Shown: positions 13,195 to 23,164 of the stretch, piece by piece
Numbering within the stretch: the stretch's first letter is position 1
Layout: each line of letters starts with the position of its first letter
Assembly (NCBI GenBank): GCA_037176905.1
Contig: JBBBWG010032719.1
Location: 3,557 to 38,718 of the forward strand
Origin: Azolla pinnata
Taxonomy: Eukaryota; Streptophyta; Polypodiopsida; Salviniales; Salviniaceae
Reading direction: 5' to 3'
DNA length: 35,162 nt
Notes under the pieces: model-generated
Database searches by the model: none
The model's input: only the letters and a program-made list of their open reading frames with translations
What the model was told of the DNA's origin: nothing
Position numbers and translations under genes: made by a program

Positions 13195-14182
13195 CTTCGA
13201 CATTTCGGCGATGGCGAAACCTCCTCAGGCTCAGCTTCTCCTTCGCCCTCGTACTCTGGATCCAGCTCCGATTCTTCCTCTGATTCTTATCGAAGCCGCT
13301 GTCCCATCTCCAAGGACCGAAGGATCAAGAGGTACTCTCGTTTTGCGCTTTCGTTTAAGGCCGCACATGGATATGGATTCTTTTCTCGTGCACACTCCGC
13401 TGCTTGTTTCCTCCCGTATGCTTCCGCTCGGCACCGATTTCCTTTCCATTGCTTCGGTACTCTTCTTTTTCTTCTTATTTTTCCATACCTTTCTCCTCAG
13501 ACCATTGGCTTTTCTTGGGAAAATCGTTTTCTTCTTCTGGTTATTACTTTGTTCAGTCTTGGGTTTCTTCTGTTTTTATTCTCTTTCTTGGCATTTCCAT
13601 GTGCTTTTCTGCTGCGTAGCCGCAATTTCTTCTCTCGCTCACACGCCCTCGGTTTGGTTTTTGCTTAGTTTTCTTCATTACTTCATCGCCTTTTCACGCT
13701 ACTTCTACTTTGCTCTCCAAGTTTGCATTTTTTTTGCTTCTCTTGTTCATTATTGTCACACCTTGCCTTGGAGAAGATATGCTCTTTCTATTCGAGGTTT
13801 CCTTGCCTCGCTCTCTCCCCCTTTCTGAATGTTTCTCATGGCATGCGCTTCACTCCAATCTATCCGTGGAAACAGAGTGAACAATTTTATTCATTCCATG
13901 TCCTACTTTATTTCTATCTACTCACTACTTTTTGGATGTTATTCATTGCATTTCTTTCTTGTTTCTATGTCTTCCTTTGCATCTGCATTTTGTTGTCGTT
14001 TCTCTTATGGCATATTTGCTGTTTTTTGGTATCTCATGCTTGCTTTCTATGATTTTATGCTTTCATTGATTGCTTTTTGCCTTAGTTGTTTTCATTATCT
14101 TGTTCTTTTTGTTGAGAGATCATATATTGCTTTGGCGGATTTATTTTTCTTTCTTGTCTCTGTTTGCATTTTGTCCATTTCA
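13195..14182 (+). pseudogene. Broken duplicate of SR45 exon 1 and intron 1
   Basis: This block aligns by eye over about 1 kb with 19553-20606, which is exon 1 and most of intron 1 of the intact SR45 gene. Shared landmarks in the same order include atttcggcgatggcgaaacct (13202; 19557), tactctggatccagctccg, cccatctccaag, the exon-1 donor AAGAG|gtactc (13331|13332; 19768|19769), cacatggatatggattctt, ttactttgttcagtcttggg and tctctgtttgcattttgtcca. The exon copy is shortened from 203 to 121 nt: the Gly-Ser repeat has collapsed and one indel puts the start ATG (13211) out of frame with the downstream Ser-Arg-rich codons, which still read SYSGSSSD. No RRM or RS-tail exon follows; instead the PPR gene begins. 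Intron sequence from this copy can be read as an open frame to about 13828, but only because it is pyrimidine-rich. Confidence 0.88.
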
Positions 14183-14300
14183 CAACTATGCGCAGTGACT
14201 CGTGGCCATGCTACTCATTCGTGACTGTGCATTTTCTCTCTCGCCTCTGTTTGCATTTTGACATGCTCGTTATCGTGACTATGCCCAGTGACTGCAAAAA
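14155..14300 (+). repeat. Tandem duplication of about 90 bp at the SR45-copy/PPR junction
   Basis: The pair tctgtttgcattttg ... actatgcgcagtgact (14159 and 14187) recurs as tctgtttgcattttg ... actatgcccagtgact (14247 and 14279), so a segment of about 90 bp is present twice in a row. The first copy ends the SR45-intron homology and the second leads straight into the PPR coding sequence. Three possible PPR start codons (14188, 14263, 14281) lie in it. Confidence 0.75.
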
Positions 14301-16281
14301 CATGCCTGATTCTCGCGTTTTCGATGCACGAGCTGCTCAGAATGAAGCTTCATGGAAATTCCTTATCACTGGGTACATGAGACAAGGAAAGCCACAGAAA
14401 GCTCTTGCAGTGTATAAGGAAATGCCCAAGGATCATGATTCCACATGCCCATCCAAACATACGTTTGTTGCTTTGCTAAAGGCTTGTGCAAAGACCAAAG
14501 ATCTAAGAACAGGTTCGGAAGTGCATGCTAAACTGGCAAGAACAGGGTGGATAGGTAGAGATGTTTTCATCGGTAGCTCATTGATTGATATGTATGCCAA
14601 ATGCGGTAAACTCGACAAAGCACAGAAAGTCTTCGACAAACTGGTGGTTCGCAACGTCGTGTGTTGGAATGCATTGCTACGAGGCTATGTTGAACACGAG
14701 CAGGGAATGGAGGCGTTAAATCTTCTCACAAAGATGCGACAGGAAGCCATTTCTCCTGATGCTGTCACATTCATCTGCATCTTGAAAGCTTGTGGGAGCA
14801 CAGGAGAAATAGCCCAGGGTAGAGAAGTGCATGCAGAGATAGAAAGGAAAGGACTGCTGGAAAAAGGCCTAGTGATTGGCAACAGCTTGATCGATATGTA
14901 TGCTAAATGTGGCTTGCTTTCTATGGCACAAGAAGTGTTTGATAAGCTTTTGACAAGAGATGTGGTATCTTGGACTTCTCTGATTGCAGGGTATGTTGAA
15001 CATGGAGCTGGGGAAGATGCATTAAAATGTTTAGCCAAAATGGTAGCTGACAATGTTCCTTGTAATGTTGTTACATATGTTTGCGCTTTGAAAGCTTGTA
15101 GCAGTATTGGAGCTTGCAAGAAGGGTCAAGAAATACACAGTGAGATTGAGAAAAATGGTATTCTTGAAACAAACCTTCTCCTTGGCAATGCTTTGTTGGA
15201 TATGTATGCTAAATGTGGTTTACTCCCAAAAGCCCAAGAGGTATTTGATAGGATTCCTGTTCGAGATGTGGTCTCTTGGACTTCGATCATTGCAGGGTAC
15301 ACTGAACATGGCCATGGTCAAGAAGCACTCAACACATTTGAATTGATGGATATAGAAAGTGTCTGCCCTGATATTGTCACGTTCCTTTGTGTTTTGAAAG
15401 CTTGTGGCCACACCCGAGACATGGTTAAAGGGCGAGAAATACATGCTAAGGTTGAAAAGCAAGGATTGCTGCAAACAAACATCCTCCTTGGCAATGCATT
15501 GGTGGATATGTATGCAAAATGTGGCTCACTAACAAGGGCACGAGAAGTGTTCGATGGACTTCCTTCTAGGAGCTTGGTTTCATGGAATGCATTAATGTCA
15601 GGCTATGCCGAGCAAGGACAAGCTGAGGAGACTATCCATTCTTTTGAAAGAATGCATCTTGATGGTGTCTCCCCTGATGGGATAACTTTTGTTTGCATTT
15701 TGAAGTCATGCGCAAGCTTGGGTGCTACAAGCAAAGGAACAGAAATACATGTCGAGATCGAGAGACAGGGTCTTATAGAGAGAGACGTGTTAGTTGGTAG
15801 CACATTGGTTGACATGTATGCTAGATGTGGCTCGCTTATGAAAGCGCGCCAAGTTTTCGACAAGCTTCCTGTACGAGATGTAGTTGCTTGGACTGCAATC
15901 ATGGAGGGGTATGCTCACCTTGGAGACAGTACCTGCGTCTTTGCCAGCTTCGATCGGATGATTACAGAAGGAATTCATCCAGACCCTGTGACTTTTATCA
16001 TCCTTCTTAATACTTGCAGTAGAGCAGGTTTCATGGGTAAGGGTCAGACATACTACGAGGCGATGATCGAGGAACATGGTATTTCTCCTAGTCTTCAGCA
16101 TCATGGATGCATGGTCGATCTTCTAGTGCGAGGCGGTCATGTAGATAAGGCGATTTCAAGGATCGAGAACCTCCCTTCGTCATCTGATCTTGTAGCCTGG
16201 CGGACAGTGCTGAGTGCTTGCAGAAGCTGGGGAAACATAGACTTAGCAAAGCAAGCATTCAAATCTATGGTGCTGCACTGA
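14188..16281 (+). CDS. PLS-class pentatricopeptide repeat protein, intronless
   Basis: PPR proteins bind organellar RNA, one base per repeat; PLS-class members mostly guide C-to-U editing in plastids or mitochondria. This frame is open without introns. Its core is five modules of exactly 306 bp (102 aa), marked by DMYAKCG or DMYARCG at 14587, 14893, 15199, 15505 and 15811. Each module runs through AQEVFD, RDVVSW(T/N)(S/A)L, AGYxEHG, PDxVTFxCxLKAC and KGxEIH, the order of one P, L and S repeat set. The C-terminus (HHGCMVDLLVRGGHVDKA, AWRTVLSACRSWGNIDLA) matches the start of an E motif, but the protein ends 11 residues later with no complete E/E+ and no DYW deaminase domain, so editing would need a partner in trans. 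The start is uncertain: 14188 gives 697 aa, and 14263, 14281 and 14302 are also in frame. The 14188 start adds an Arg/Ser/hydrophobic leader that could be an organelle-targeting peptide, derived from the junction sequence. Confidence 0.93.
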   Translation: MRSDSWPCYSFVTVHFLSRLCLHFDMLVIVTMPSDCKNMPDSRVFDARAAQNEASWKFLITGYMRQGKPQKALAVYKEMPKDHDSTCPSKHTFVALLKACAKTKDLRTGSEVHAKLARTGWIGRDVFIGSSLIDMYAKCGKLDKAQKVFDKLVVRNVVCWNALLRGYVEHEQGMEALNLLTKMRQEAISPDAVTFICILKACGSTGEIAQGREVHAEIERKGLLEKGLVIGNSLIDMYAKCGLLSMAQEVFDKLLTRDVVSWTSLIAGYVEHGAGEDALKCLAKMVADNVPCNVVTYVCALKACSSIGACKKGQEIHSEIEKNGILETNLLLGNALLDMYAKCGLLPKAQEVFDRIPVRDVVSWTSIIAGYTEHGHGQEALNTFELMDIESVCPDIVTFLCVLKACGHTRDMVKGREIHAKVEKQGLLQTNILLGNALVDMYAKCGSLTRAREVFDGLPSRSLVSWNALMSGYAEQGQAEETIHSFERMHLDGVSPDGITFVCILKSCASLGATSKGTEIHVEIERQGLIERDVLVGSTLVDMYARCGSLMKARQVFDKLPVRDVVAWTAIMEGYAHLGDSTCVFASFDRMITEGIHPDPVTFIILLNTCSRAGFMGKGQTYYEAMIEEHGISPSLQHHGCMVDLLVRGGHVDKAISRIENLPSSSDLVAWRTVLSACRSWGNIDLAKQAFKSMVLH

Positions 16282-16691
16282 GGTGAAGAGGTGATCGCCA
16301 AATCTTCGGGTTGGATCTATGTAGCTAGTGCACCAGTAAAAGCACTTAATAACTAACTTAGTTGGTAGGTGAGGATTTTACTGTGTACAGAAATACTGCG
16401 AAACTTTGATCTGTACACACAATACACATACCCCTTGTTTACTGACTTCTGGCTGTGTACAACTGCTTTTCAGGGGCGGAGTGGCAACATCGTCCTACAA
16501 GAGGCTTCAAGGAGCCATGCAAAAGATGAGATGCTACGAGGGCCAGCAAAGGTGCCGCAAAGCAAATGTTAGAGCTATATGAGGTTCGACGGATACTCTC
16601 TGGAAACTCTATTATCTTTTCCCTGTTTTGTTTGTTCATAGTGTTTGTGCGCATAATCTTTTAAGGAGGCTACAGATCTTGAAAGCTGTCC

Positions 16692-16725
16692 AAACCCTAA
16701 ATCATAAAAACTCTAAACCCTAACT
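16692..16725. promoter_or_regulatory. Pair of telo-box-like motifs
   Basis: AAACCCTAA occurs twice within about 34 bp, separated by atcataaaaactct. Telo-boxes are known plant promoter elements, but no gene start was found next to this pair, so it may be only an interstitial telomere-like relic. Confidence 0.45.
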
Positions 16726-17074
16726 TTCACAAGGTTAGAACCCGGAAAGATAGCAGGAAAAAACCCAATATCTGAAGAGCTAATCTCTCTATAGACACAT
16801 GTGATCACGCTGGGTCTATGATGAAGCATAGCCATCCAGGTTGCTTTCACAATGCAGAGTTTAAGCTCTGGTTTTCTCCTGAGCAAAGGAGATAAAAACG
16901 ATGCCAATCTTATCATGAAAGTGGGATTGTAATGAAGAAAGTAGACCCAATTTGAGGTCTATGGAAACACATGTGAAATAAAAATGGAGAGAGATTTAAT
17001 TTTTATCAACAAGAATTATAAGATTTCATGAATGCATGCTAAACAACAAACAATTTTAACAATAGAATGTGAAA

Positions 17075-17093
17075 TCTATCTATCTATCTATAT
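17075..17093. repeat. (CTAT)n microsatellite
   Basis: A short run of CTAT tetranucleotides in intergenic DNA. Confidence 0.85.
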
Positions 17094-18479
17094 TGTATAT
17101 GCCTATGTTATGAATGACAGCATTGGTCATTATATTCCATTTGGCAATCACGATGAACTGCATCAGTGAGAAGGTAATGCAGATGATACTATTGTTGTGT
17201 GTGAATTTCCATTGTTTGGGACTACAGAGAAGAATTCAATATATTTCTTTCAATCTAAGAGAACTTGTTTCTTTTTCAAGGCAGAAACAACGGGGCGCTC
17301 GCATGCTCAAAGGCATTTTGGGGGGATTTGAACCATGGATTCCCCAATTCAAAACAGAGCTATGAAGTTGAGGAGTCTGCATTGCCATCAGCAAAACCTT
17401 TCAAAAGCTGAGGGTTTTGCGACAAAAAGGAAACTCGTGCTTAAACGATCCACATACTATTACTGATGTCTGCTTCACCATGCTGTTTGTTCTTGCTTTG
17501 AATCACAATTACAAGTTGTATATTAACTAAGGAATTGTGTTGAAAGGTGACAAGTTTGAATCTTGGCAGTGACCATTACAGTCACATTGTCAAATCGATT
17601 TTAAACCCATGCTCCTTTAAGCAAAATGTATTAACATTTCTTACAATTAATATTGTTATTGAATTACACAAACTACTAAGTAACATGTCGTCTATGAGTT
17701 GTCTATGATTGATCTTAATGTAGTGGCGCAAGAGAATTTGTTCTATTCTTAATAGATTTGTAAGATGTTGGTGGCCATCAATTGATGCAAGGCATGACTT
17801 AAACGAGTTGAAACTGACCGATTTGCAGCCAAAATTCTCATCGTGTTGTTTATGAATAGTTAGCGGTCAAAATTTTCACACAATCACTTGAGCTTTTGAC
17901 CACATGTTTCAACATTGCCAATCAAACATATGGGAGTTGATGAAAGTTGTCAATAAATACAATTATCCCTTAGCCTCCTTCTGTCTAGTGTCTAGTTTTG
18001 GTTTGTTCTCCAACACTGACACACTTTCTTTTGCATTGTCGACTTGCTGCATGGCATCAATGCAATACAAAACTGACTAGACTCATTTACGATTCCTCCG
18101 CATCGATCAATCTACGGGTTAGATATGCTGCCAAGGGGAGGCTGTATGATTGACCAGGTTAGACTAATTATATGTAACAGTTCAAGCGTTCGTGACAATT
18201 GGCTTCTTAATGTTCTAGTGTAGGCTGATGTCACACACACATATAAAAGAGCTACAAGTTTTACAAGTGGTTCTAAATGGTGAAGGCTAGCTTAGTAATC
18301 TATAGACTAAGGCATTAGTCAAACAAGCTATTGTCAGCAACATCAGACAACAAATATAGCATGCTATCCTTCCAGAAAAGGTCGGCGCAGAGCAATGTTG
18401 TTTAGCGATAATCAAAATACCAGTAAATCAATGGATCGAAGGGTATAAATAAGATTCGGAAACTCTTGCAAGAATTTCA

Positions 18480-18587
18480 CATCGTTTTTGTCCTCGAACA
18501 TGGCATTTCAAGGTCATTTGCCCTACAAATGGTGCATCGTTTTTGTCCTCGAACATGGCATTCAAGGTCATTTGCCCTACAAATGGT
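18480..18587. repeat. 55-bp tandem repeat running into an assembly gap
   Basis: Two copies, 18480-18534 and 18535-18587, start with catcgtttttgtcctcgaac and end with gccctacaaatggt. They differ by a single T deletion, and the second copy is cut by the run of N. The array probably continues inside the gap. Confidence 0.9.
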
Positions 18588-18687
18588 NNNNNNNNNNNNN
18601 NNNNNNNNNNNNNNNNNNNNNNNNNNNNNNNNNNNNNNNNNNNNNNNNNNNNNNNNNNNNNNNNNNNNNNNNNNNNNNNNNNNNNNN
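18588..18687. other. Assembly gap (100 N)
   Basis: Exactly 100 N bases, a conventional placeholder length, so the true gap size is unknown. It separates the 55-bp tandem repeat from the microsatellite array. Confidence 0.98.
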
Positions 18688-19509
18688 ACACACATACACA
18701 CATACACACATACACACATGAAGACATAGATAGATAGATAGATAGATAGATACATGCATGCATTGCATACGTTACATACACAAACGCACATGCATACGTA
18801 CGTACATACGTGCATACATACATGCATACATACATATACAGACATGCATGCATTCATACATACATCAACACACACATGCATGCATGCATACGTACGTACG
18901 TACATACATACACACATACACACATGCACATACACACATGCACATACACATATTACACATTACACATGCATACACACACACACACACATAGACACGTACA
19001 CGCAGGCAAACATAGATAGATAGATCGATAGATAGATACATAGATACATACATGCATGCATACATTACACATACACATATGCACATGCATACGTACGTAC
19101 GTACGTACATACATACATACACCCACATGCATATATATGCAGACATGCATACATACACAGACATGCATGCGCTCATACATGCATAGATACACACATACCC
19201 ACATAATGCATGCACACATACATGCATAAATGCCTACACCCATGCATATATACGCAGGCATGCATACATACATACATACACAGACATGCATGCATCCATG
19301 CATACATAAGTGCACATACATACATAACGCATGCGCACATACACATACATAGACATGCATGAATTCATACATACATAAATACGCACACACACATAATACA
19401 TGCGCACATACATGCATACATACATACATGCATACACTCACACATGCATGCGCACACACATACATACACACATACATACATACATACATACATACATACA
19501 TACATACAG
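18688..19509. repeat. Compound microsatellite of alternating purine and pyrimidine
   Basis: About 820 bp made almost only of ACAC, ACAT, GCAT, ACGT and GATA words, including (GATA)n blocks at about 18728-18749 and 19013-19036 and (CATA)n at 19466-19507. A higher-order pattern is visible: each GATA block is followed by catgcatgcat and then cacatgcatacgtacgtac, about 290 bp apart. Blocks with agacatgcatg recur at 18840, 19140, 19159, 19283 and 19352. The array ends about 50 bp before the SR45 start codon region, so it lies in the SR45 promoter or in a 5' UTR intron. All open frames here (Met-Cys-Val-Tyr or Thr-His-Ile repeats) are repeat artefacts. Confidence 0.95.
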
Positions 19510-19539
19510 AGAAGCAGAGTTTGAGCTTAGGGTTCACTG

Positions 19540-19557
19540 TGTGTTTCTTTCCTCAGA
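19540..19557 (+). promoter_or_regulatory. Possible splice acceptor of an SR45 5' UTR intron
   Basis: The sequence tgtgtttctttcctcag just before atttcggcgATG has the pyrimidine tract and AG of a 3' splice site. If used, SR45 has a leader intron that may contain the microsatellite array. Homology with the broken duplicate becomes strong from this point. It could equally be an ordinary pyrimidine-rich leader. Confidence 0.4.
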
Positions 19558-19565
19558 TTTCGGCG

Positions 19566-22500
19566 ATGGCGAAACCTGCACGATCTCCCTCGCCCTCTGG
19601 CTCAGGCTCAGGCTCAGGTTCAGGTTCCCCTTCGTCCTCCTACTCTGGATCCAGCTCCGGCTCCTCCTCTGCCTCTGGTTCCCGCTCTCGCTCTGGCTCT
19701 CTCTCCTCCAGCGCCTCCGATTCTTCCCGAAGCCGCAGTCCCATCTCCAAGAACAGAAGGAATAAGAGGTACTCGTCGTTCGCTCTCTCGTAAGCGCACA
19801 TGGATATGGATTCTTTCCTCGGTAACAGTGCGCAGCTTGTTTCCTCTGTATCTTCCGCTGGGAATTGGATTTCCTTTTCCATTGCTTCAGTAATCTTCTT
19901 TTCTTGTATTTTGTCCAATCTTTTTGTCCTCAGAGCTTTGGCTTTTCTTGCGAAAATCTCCGTCTTCTGGGTATTACTTTGTTCAGTCTTGGGTTGCTTC
20001 GGTTTTTCTTCTCTTTCTTGGCATTTTTCCCGAGCTTTTCTGCTGCATAACCTCTCTCGGTCGCTCTCCCTCGGTTTGGTTTTTGTTTAGTTTGCTTCAT
20101 TTTCGTCTTCGCCTTTTCTCGCTCCTTCTATTTTACGCTCCAATTTTGCATTTTTATTGCTTTTCTTGTTCATTATTGTAACACCTTGCCCTGGAGAAGA
20201 TGTGCTCTTTCTGTTTGAGTTTTGCTTGCCTTAGTCTGTCGTCCCTTTCGAATGTCTCTCTATGTGGTGTGCGCTTCACTCCAATGTATACGCGGAAATG
20301 AAGTGAGCAATTTTATTCCTTCCATGTCCTCCTTTATTTCTATCTACTCACTACCTTTTTATGATGTTATTCATGGCAGTTCTTCCTTGTTTCTATGCGT
20401 TCCTTTGCATCTGCATTTTGTTCTTGTTTTTCTTATGGTGTCTTTGTTGTTTTCTGGTATTTCTTGCTTGTTTTCTATGATTTTGTACTTGCATTGATTG
20501 GGTTTTGTCTTAGTTATTTCATTATTTCTTTCTTTTTGTTGAGAGATCATATATTCTCTTTGGTCGAGTTAATTTTCTCTCTTGTCTCTGTTTGCATTTT
20601 GTCCATGATTCAAATAGTGTTTACATTCTCCATTTGTAGATTTGGGATTTTGAGTCTGTATTTTTTTCTTCTGGTCAATGCTCATCTATATTGTGTTTAT
20701 GATAAATTTAACTAAATTTTTTGCGTGTCATCTGATTGCAATTCCAGCAATCAGGCTATCCCTCCAAGAAAAGAAAGAACTCCTCCTCCCCCTCCTCCTC
20801 CTCCTCCTGCTCCTCCATTAGAGAAGCGACCTTCACCTACAAGGTACCTGCCCAACACCAATGCCTGTTCTCCATCGTTCTCATTGTTTTCTATGACAGT
20901 CCTTCACTCGAGCTCTACGTTTTATGGTTTTCAGAAAGGAGGCTTCTCCACCCCCTGAATCTGACACTCTGATTGTTAGCAATTTGACGAGGAATGTCAA
21001 TGATGCACACCTAAAGGAGATTTTTGGTAGGTTATTTTATCTGCAAGTAACAGCTATGTTTAAGTTATCCACCCCTGATAGTATAATTGAATCATAATTA
21101 TAGAGACTGTGCACTCGTTGCCCTCCATCCATGTACTTACAATGGCATCCAAAGAATATATTATTACTATCACGTGACATTAGAGTAATCTTGGCTATAA
21201 TACTTAAAATAATCTTTCCATAATCTTATGTCTTTGCCTGCTGCATTTCTAGGTAACTATGGGGAAATTGTGAAGGTAGAACTGGCTATGGATAGACAGG
21301 TAATCATTGGTCCATGTGGTCAGCATTTTGTGAGGCTGCATTGTTTGCAAATGTTCAATTATTTGACCTTTCATTCCAGGTTCAACTCCCAAGGGGTTAT
21401 GGACATGTGTTTTTCAAGAACAAATCAGATGCTGTAAAAGCTCAACTACACCTTCACGAAGTATGTATATCTGGAATCCTGCAAAAGATTGTAATGGCCG
21501 AGTATTAGCTCCGGAAAATAGTTTAAGGTTTCAACTTCTTTTTGCAGGGCCAAATTGATGGTAACATAGTCTACATAAAGTTCGCACTTACTCCAACGAG
21601 AAAGCCATCACCACCTAAACAAGATGTGTTACCCTCACGGAAAGGTCCAGGAGGAAGAGCCACTAATCAGGGCGAGGGTGAGAAAGATGGTGCTGCTCCT
21701 CGACGTAGAGAATGTATGCTGTACTAATGTCTGTTTTACAATTAAGCATTTATGGGAGCAATATCTCCTTTATGATGTATGTATATATATGTGTGTATAG
21801 GATCACTACCATATAATACTCTGTGATAGTTCATATTGAGCTTGTTGTGGTATTACCATACACAAGCTATTTTTTCTGTGCTAGTATATGCGGTACACAC
21901 TCCACACTGAATTAGTTTTCTGTTCTTTTCTGTTATAGCTCCACGCAGAAAATCGCCCTCACCTCCTGTGCGGCGAAGATCTCTGTCTGCTGAGAGGCGG
22001 CGAGGGGTATCTCCCCGAAGAAGAGGTCCAGAGGGGGCCCGAAATCCTCCAGCTAGCTCTCCAAGAAGACGATCCCCTTCTCCACCACGCAGAAGACGAC
22101 GATCACCTATAAGGTATACTAATCCATGTAACGAACAACAATTATTGTCGCCGGTGATATGGTGCTCTAGTTTATTCTTAGTTGTGATTTTTGAAAGTTT
22201 TAGTAAACTGTATTTTTCAAAGTTATAGTAAATTTTTCTCTTGATTTTAGCATGCCAAGAGAGAAATAGTGATCCATGTTCTTTTTTGATGTAGATCCCC
22301 TCGCCGAGGAAGAGGTAGTCCAGTCAGGCAAAGGTCCCCTATGGTACGCAGAAGGTATAACATGGTCTACATCTTGATTTGGTTTCATTGTGGTCAAATT
22401 CAGTCTAGTAGCGAGATGTTCTCAAACCTTGGATCTCGAATATCCCCATTAGTTTAGTTCCTACTTGTTTGATGAACTGGATGCCAGGATTAAGTGGAGC

Positions 22501-23164
22501 CCTTATCAACATACATGGTCTTTAATTGACCTAACATTTAATATTCAGGAGTCAATGTTGCTTTAAATTGTAGTTTGAAGGGTAACTTATGCAATCCTTT
22601 CAACTCATGGGTGAAGGTCTCCACCTCCAGCTAGGCGCGCACGTTCACCTCCTCGAAGGTCACCACCGATCCGAAGGCGGTCAAGATCTCCACCCCGGAG
22701 GCCTTTGAGGTCTCGGTCTAGGTCACCGCTCAGAAGGTATATATAGCATCTGACATCTCATGCTTTACCATCCTAAAGCAGGGTAACTCATTGTGTTTTG
22801 TTCACTAGGGCAAGGTCTCCAGTTAGACGGCGTGGAAGGTCTAGCTCATATTCATCACCTTCACCTGTTCGAAAGGTTCTTATTGCACCTGTAATATCTC
22901 TTCTTGTGGCATTCTCTTCATTTGATCTATAAAAGTAAAATATGTTTGTGGTTATATGTTTGCAGAGGTCTCCTCGACTCCCAAGGAAATCTTCCAAAAG
23001 CAGGAGCCCCAGGAGGTACTTTCATGTTTTTATCATCATCATTGATTGAGTCCAAACACGCATTCTTTTCTTATAACAAATATCGGAATAAATGCAGACC
23101 CAAAGAAACCAGTAGTCCCAGCGGCAGGAGCAGCTCACCTTCTCCTTCTAAAAGTAGTCATTAG
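19566..23164 (+). CDS. SR45: SR45/RNPS1-type splicing regulator, 12 exons
   Basis: This is the plant RNPS1 orthologue, a nuclear-speckle SR-like protein of the ASAP/exon-junction complexes that affects splice-site choice. Coding exons: 19566-19768, 20748-20843, 20935-21026, 21253-21299, 21380-21460, 21548-21713, 21939-22113, 22295-22354, 22617-22736, 22809-22875, 22966-23015, 23098-23164. All introns are GT-AG and the phases join to 407 codons plus stop (Arabidopsis SR45 is 414 aa). Residues 1-67 are a Ser/Gly/Arg-rich domain with a (GS)n stretch. Residues 80-91 are poly-Pro. One RRM covers about 110-187, with RNP2 LIVSNL (112-117) and RNP1 RGYGHVFF (151-158). Residues 190-407 form an RS/SP-rich tail (RRRSPSPP, RGRSSSYS) ending SPSPSKSSH. 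Intron 1 is the longest (979 bp) and pyrimidine-rich; its duplicate lies at 13195-14182. Arabidopsis SR45 makes two isoforms through alternative acceptors; I cannot show that here. Confidence 0.95.

Larger units (their letters stand above)
16282..18479. other. Intergenic region between the PPR and SR45 genes
   Basis: No gene was recognised. It begins with the PPR 3' flank, then has two AAACCCTAA-type motifs (about 16692-16725), a short (CTAT)n run at 17075-17093, and AT-rich DNA. The stretch at about 17,760-18,000 resembles 12,380-12,930 in part, for example agatgttggtggccatcaatt and atacaattatccc. This suggests that the duplication which made the SR45 pseudocopy included upstream DNA. A tRNA-like T-arm word at 17319-17334 has no cloverleaf around it. 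Confidence 0.6.

Noticed and set aside
13145-14224. Open frames rich in Phe/Leu/Ser that look like membrane proteins
   Set aside because: They are pyrimidine-rich intron sequence of the duplicated SR45 copy; the same pattern appears in the genuine intron at 19800-20700.
17319-17334. tRNA-like T-arm word (ggggggatttgaacc) on the minus strand
   Set aside because: No matching acceptor, anticodon or D arms can be placed around it.
18480-19509. CRISPR-like or centromeric array
   Set aside because: The repeats are microsatellite words without unique spacers, and the genes around show a plant nuclear genome.
18428-19537. Many open frames rich in Met-Cys-Val-Tyr or Thr-His-Ile on both strands
   Set aside because: They are translations of the microsatellite in every frame; tetranucleotide repeats without stop words produce this automatically, and some run across the N gap.
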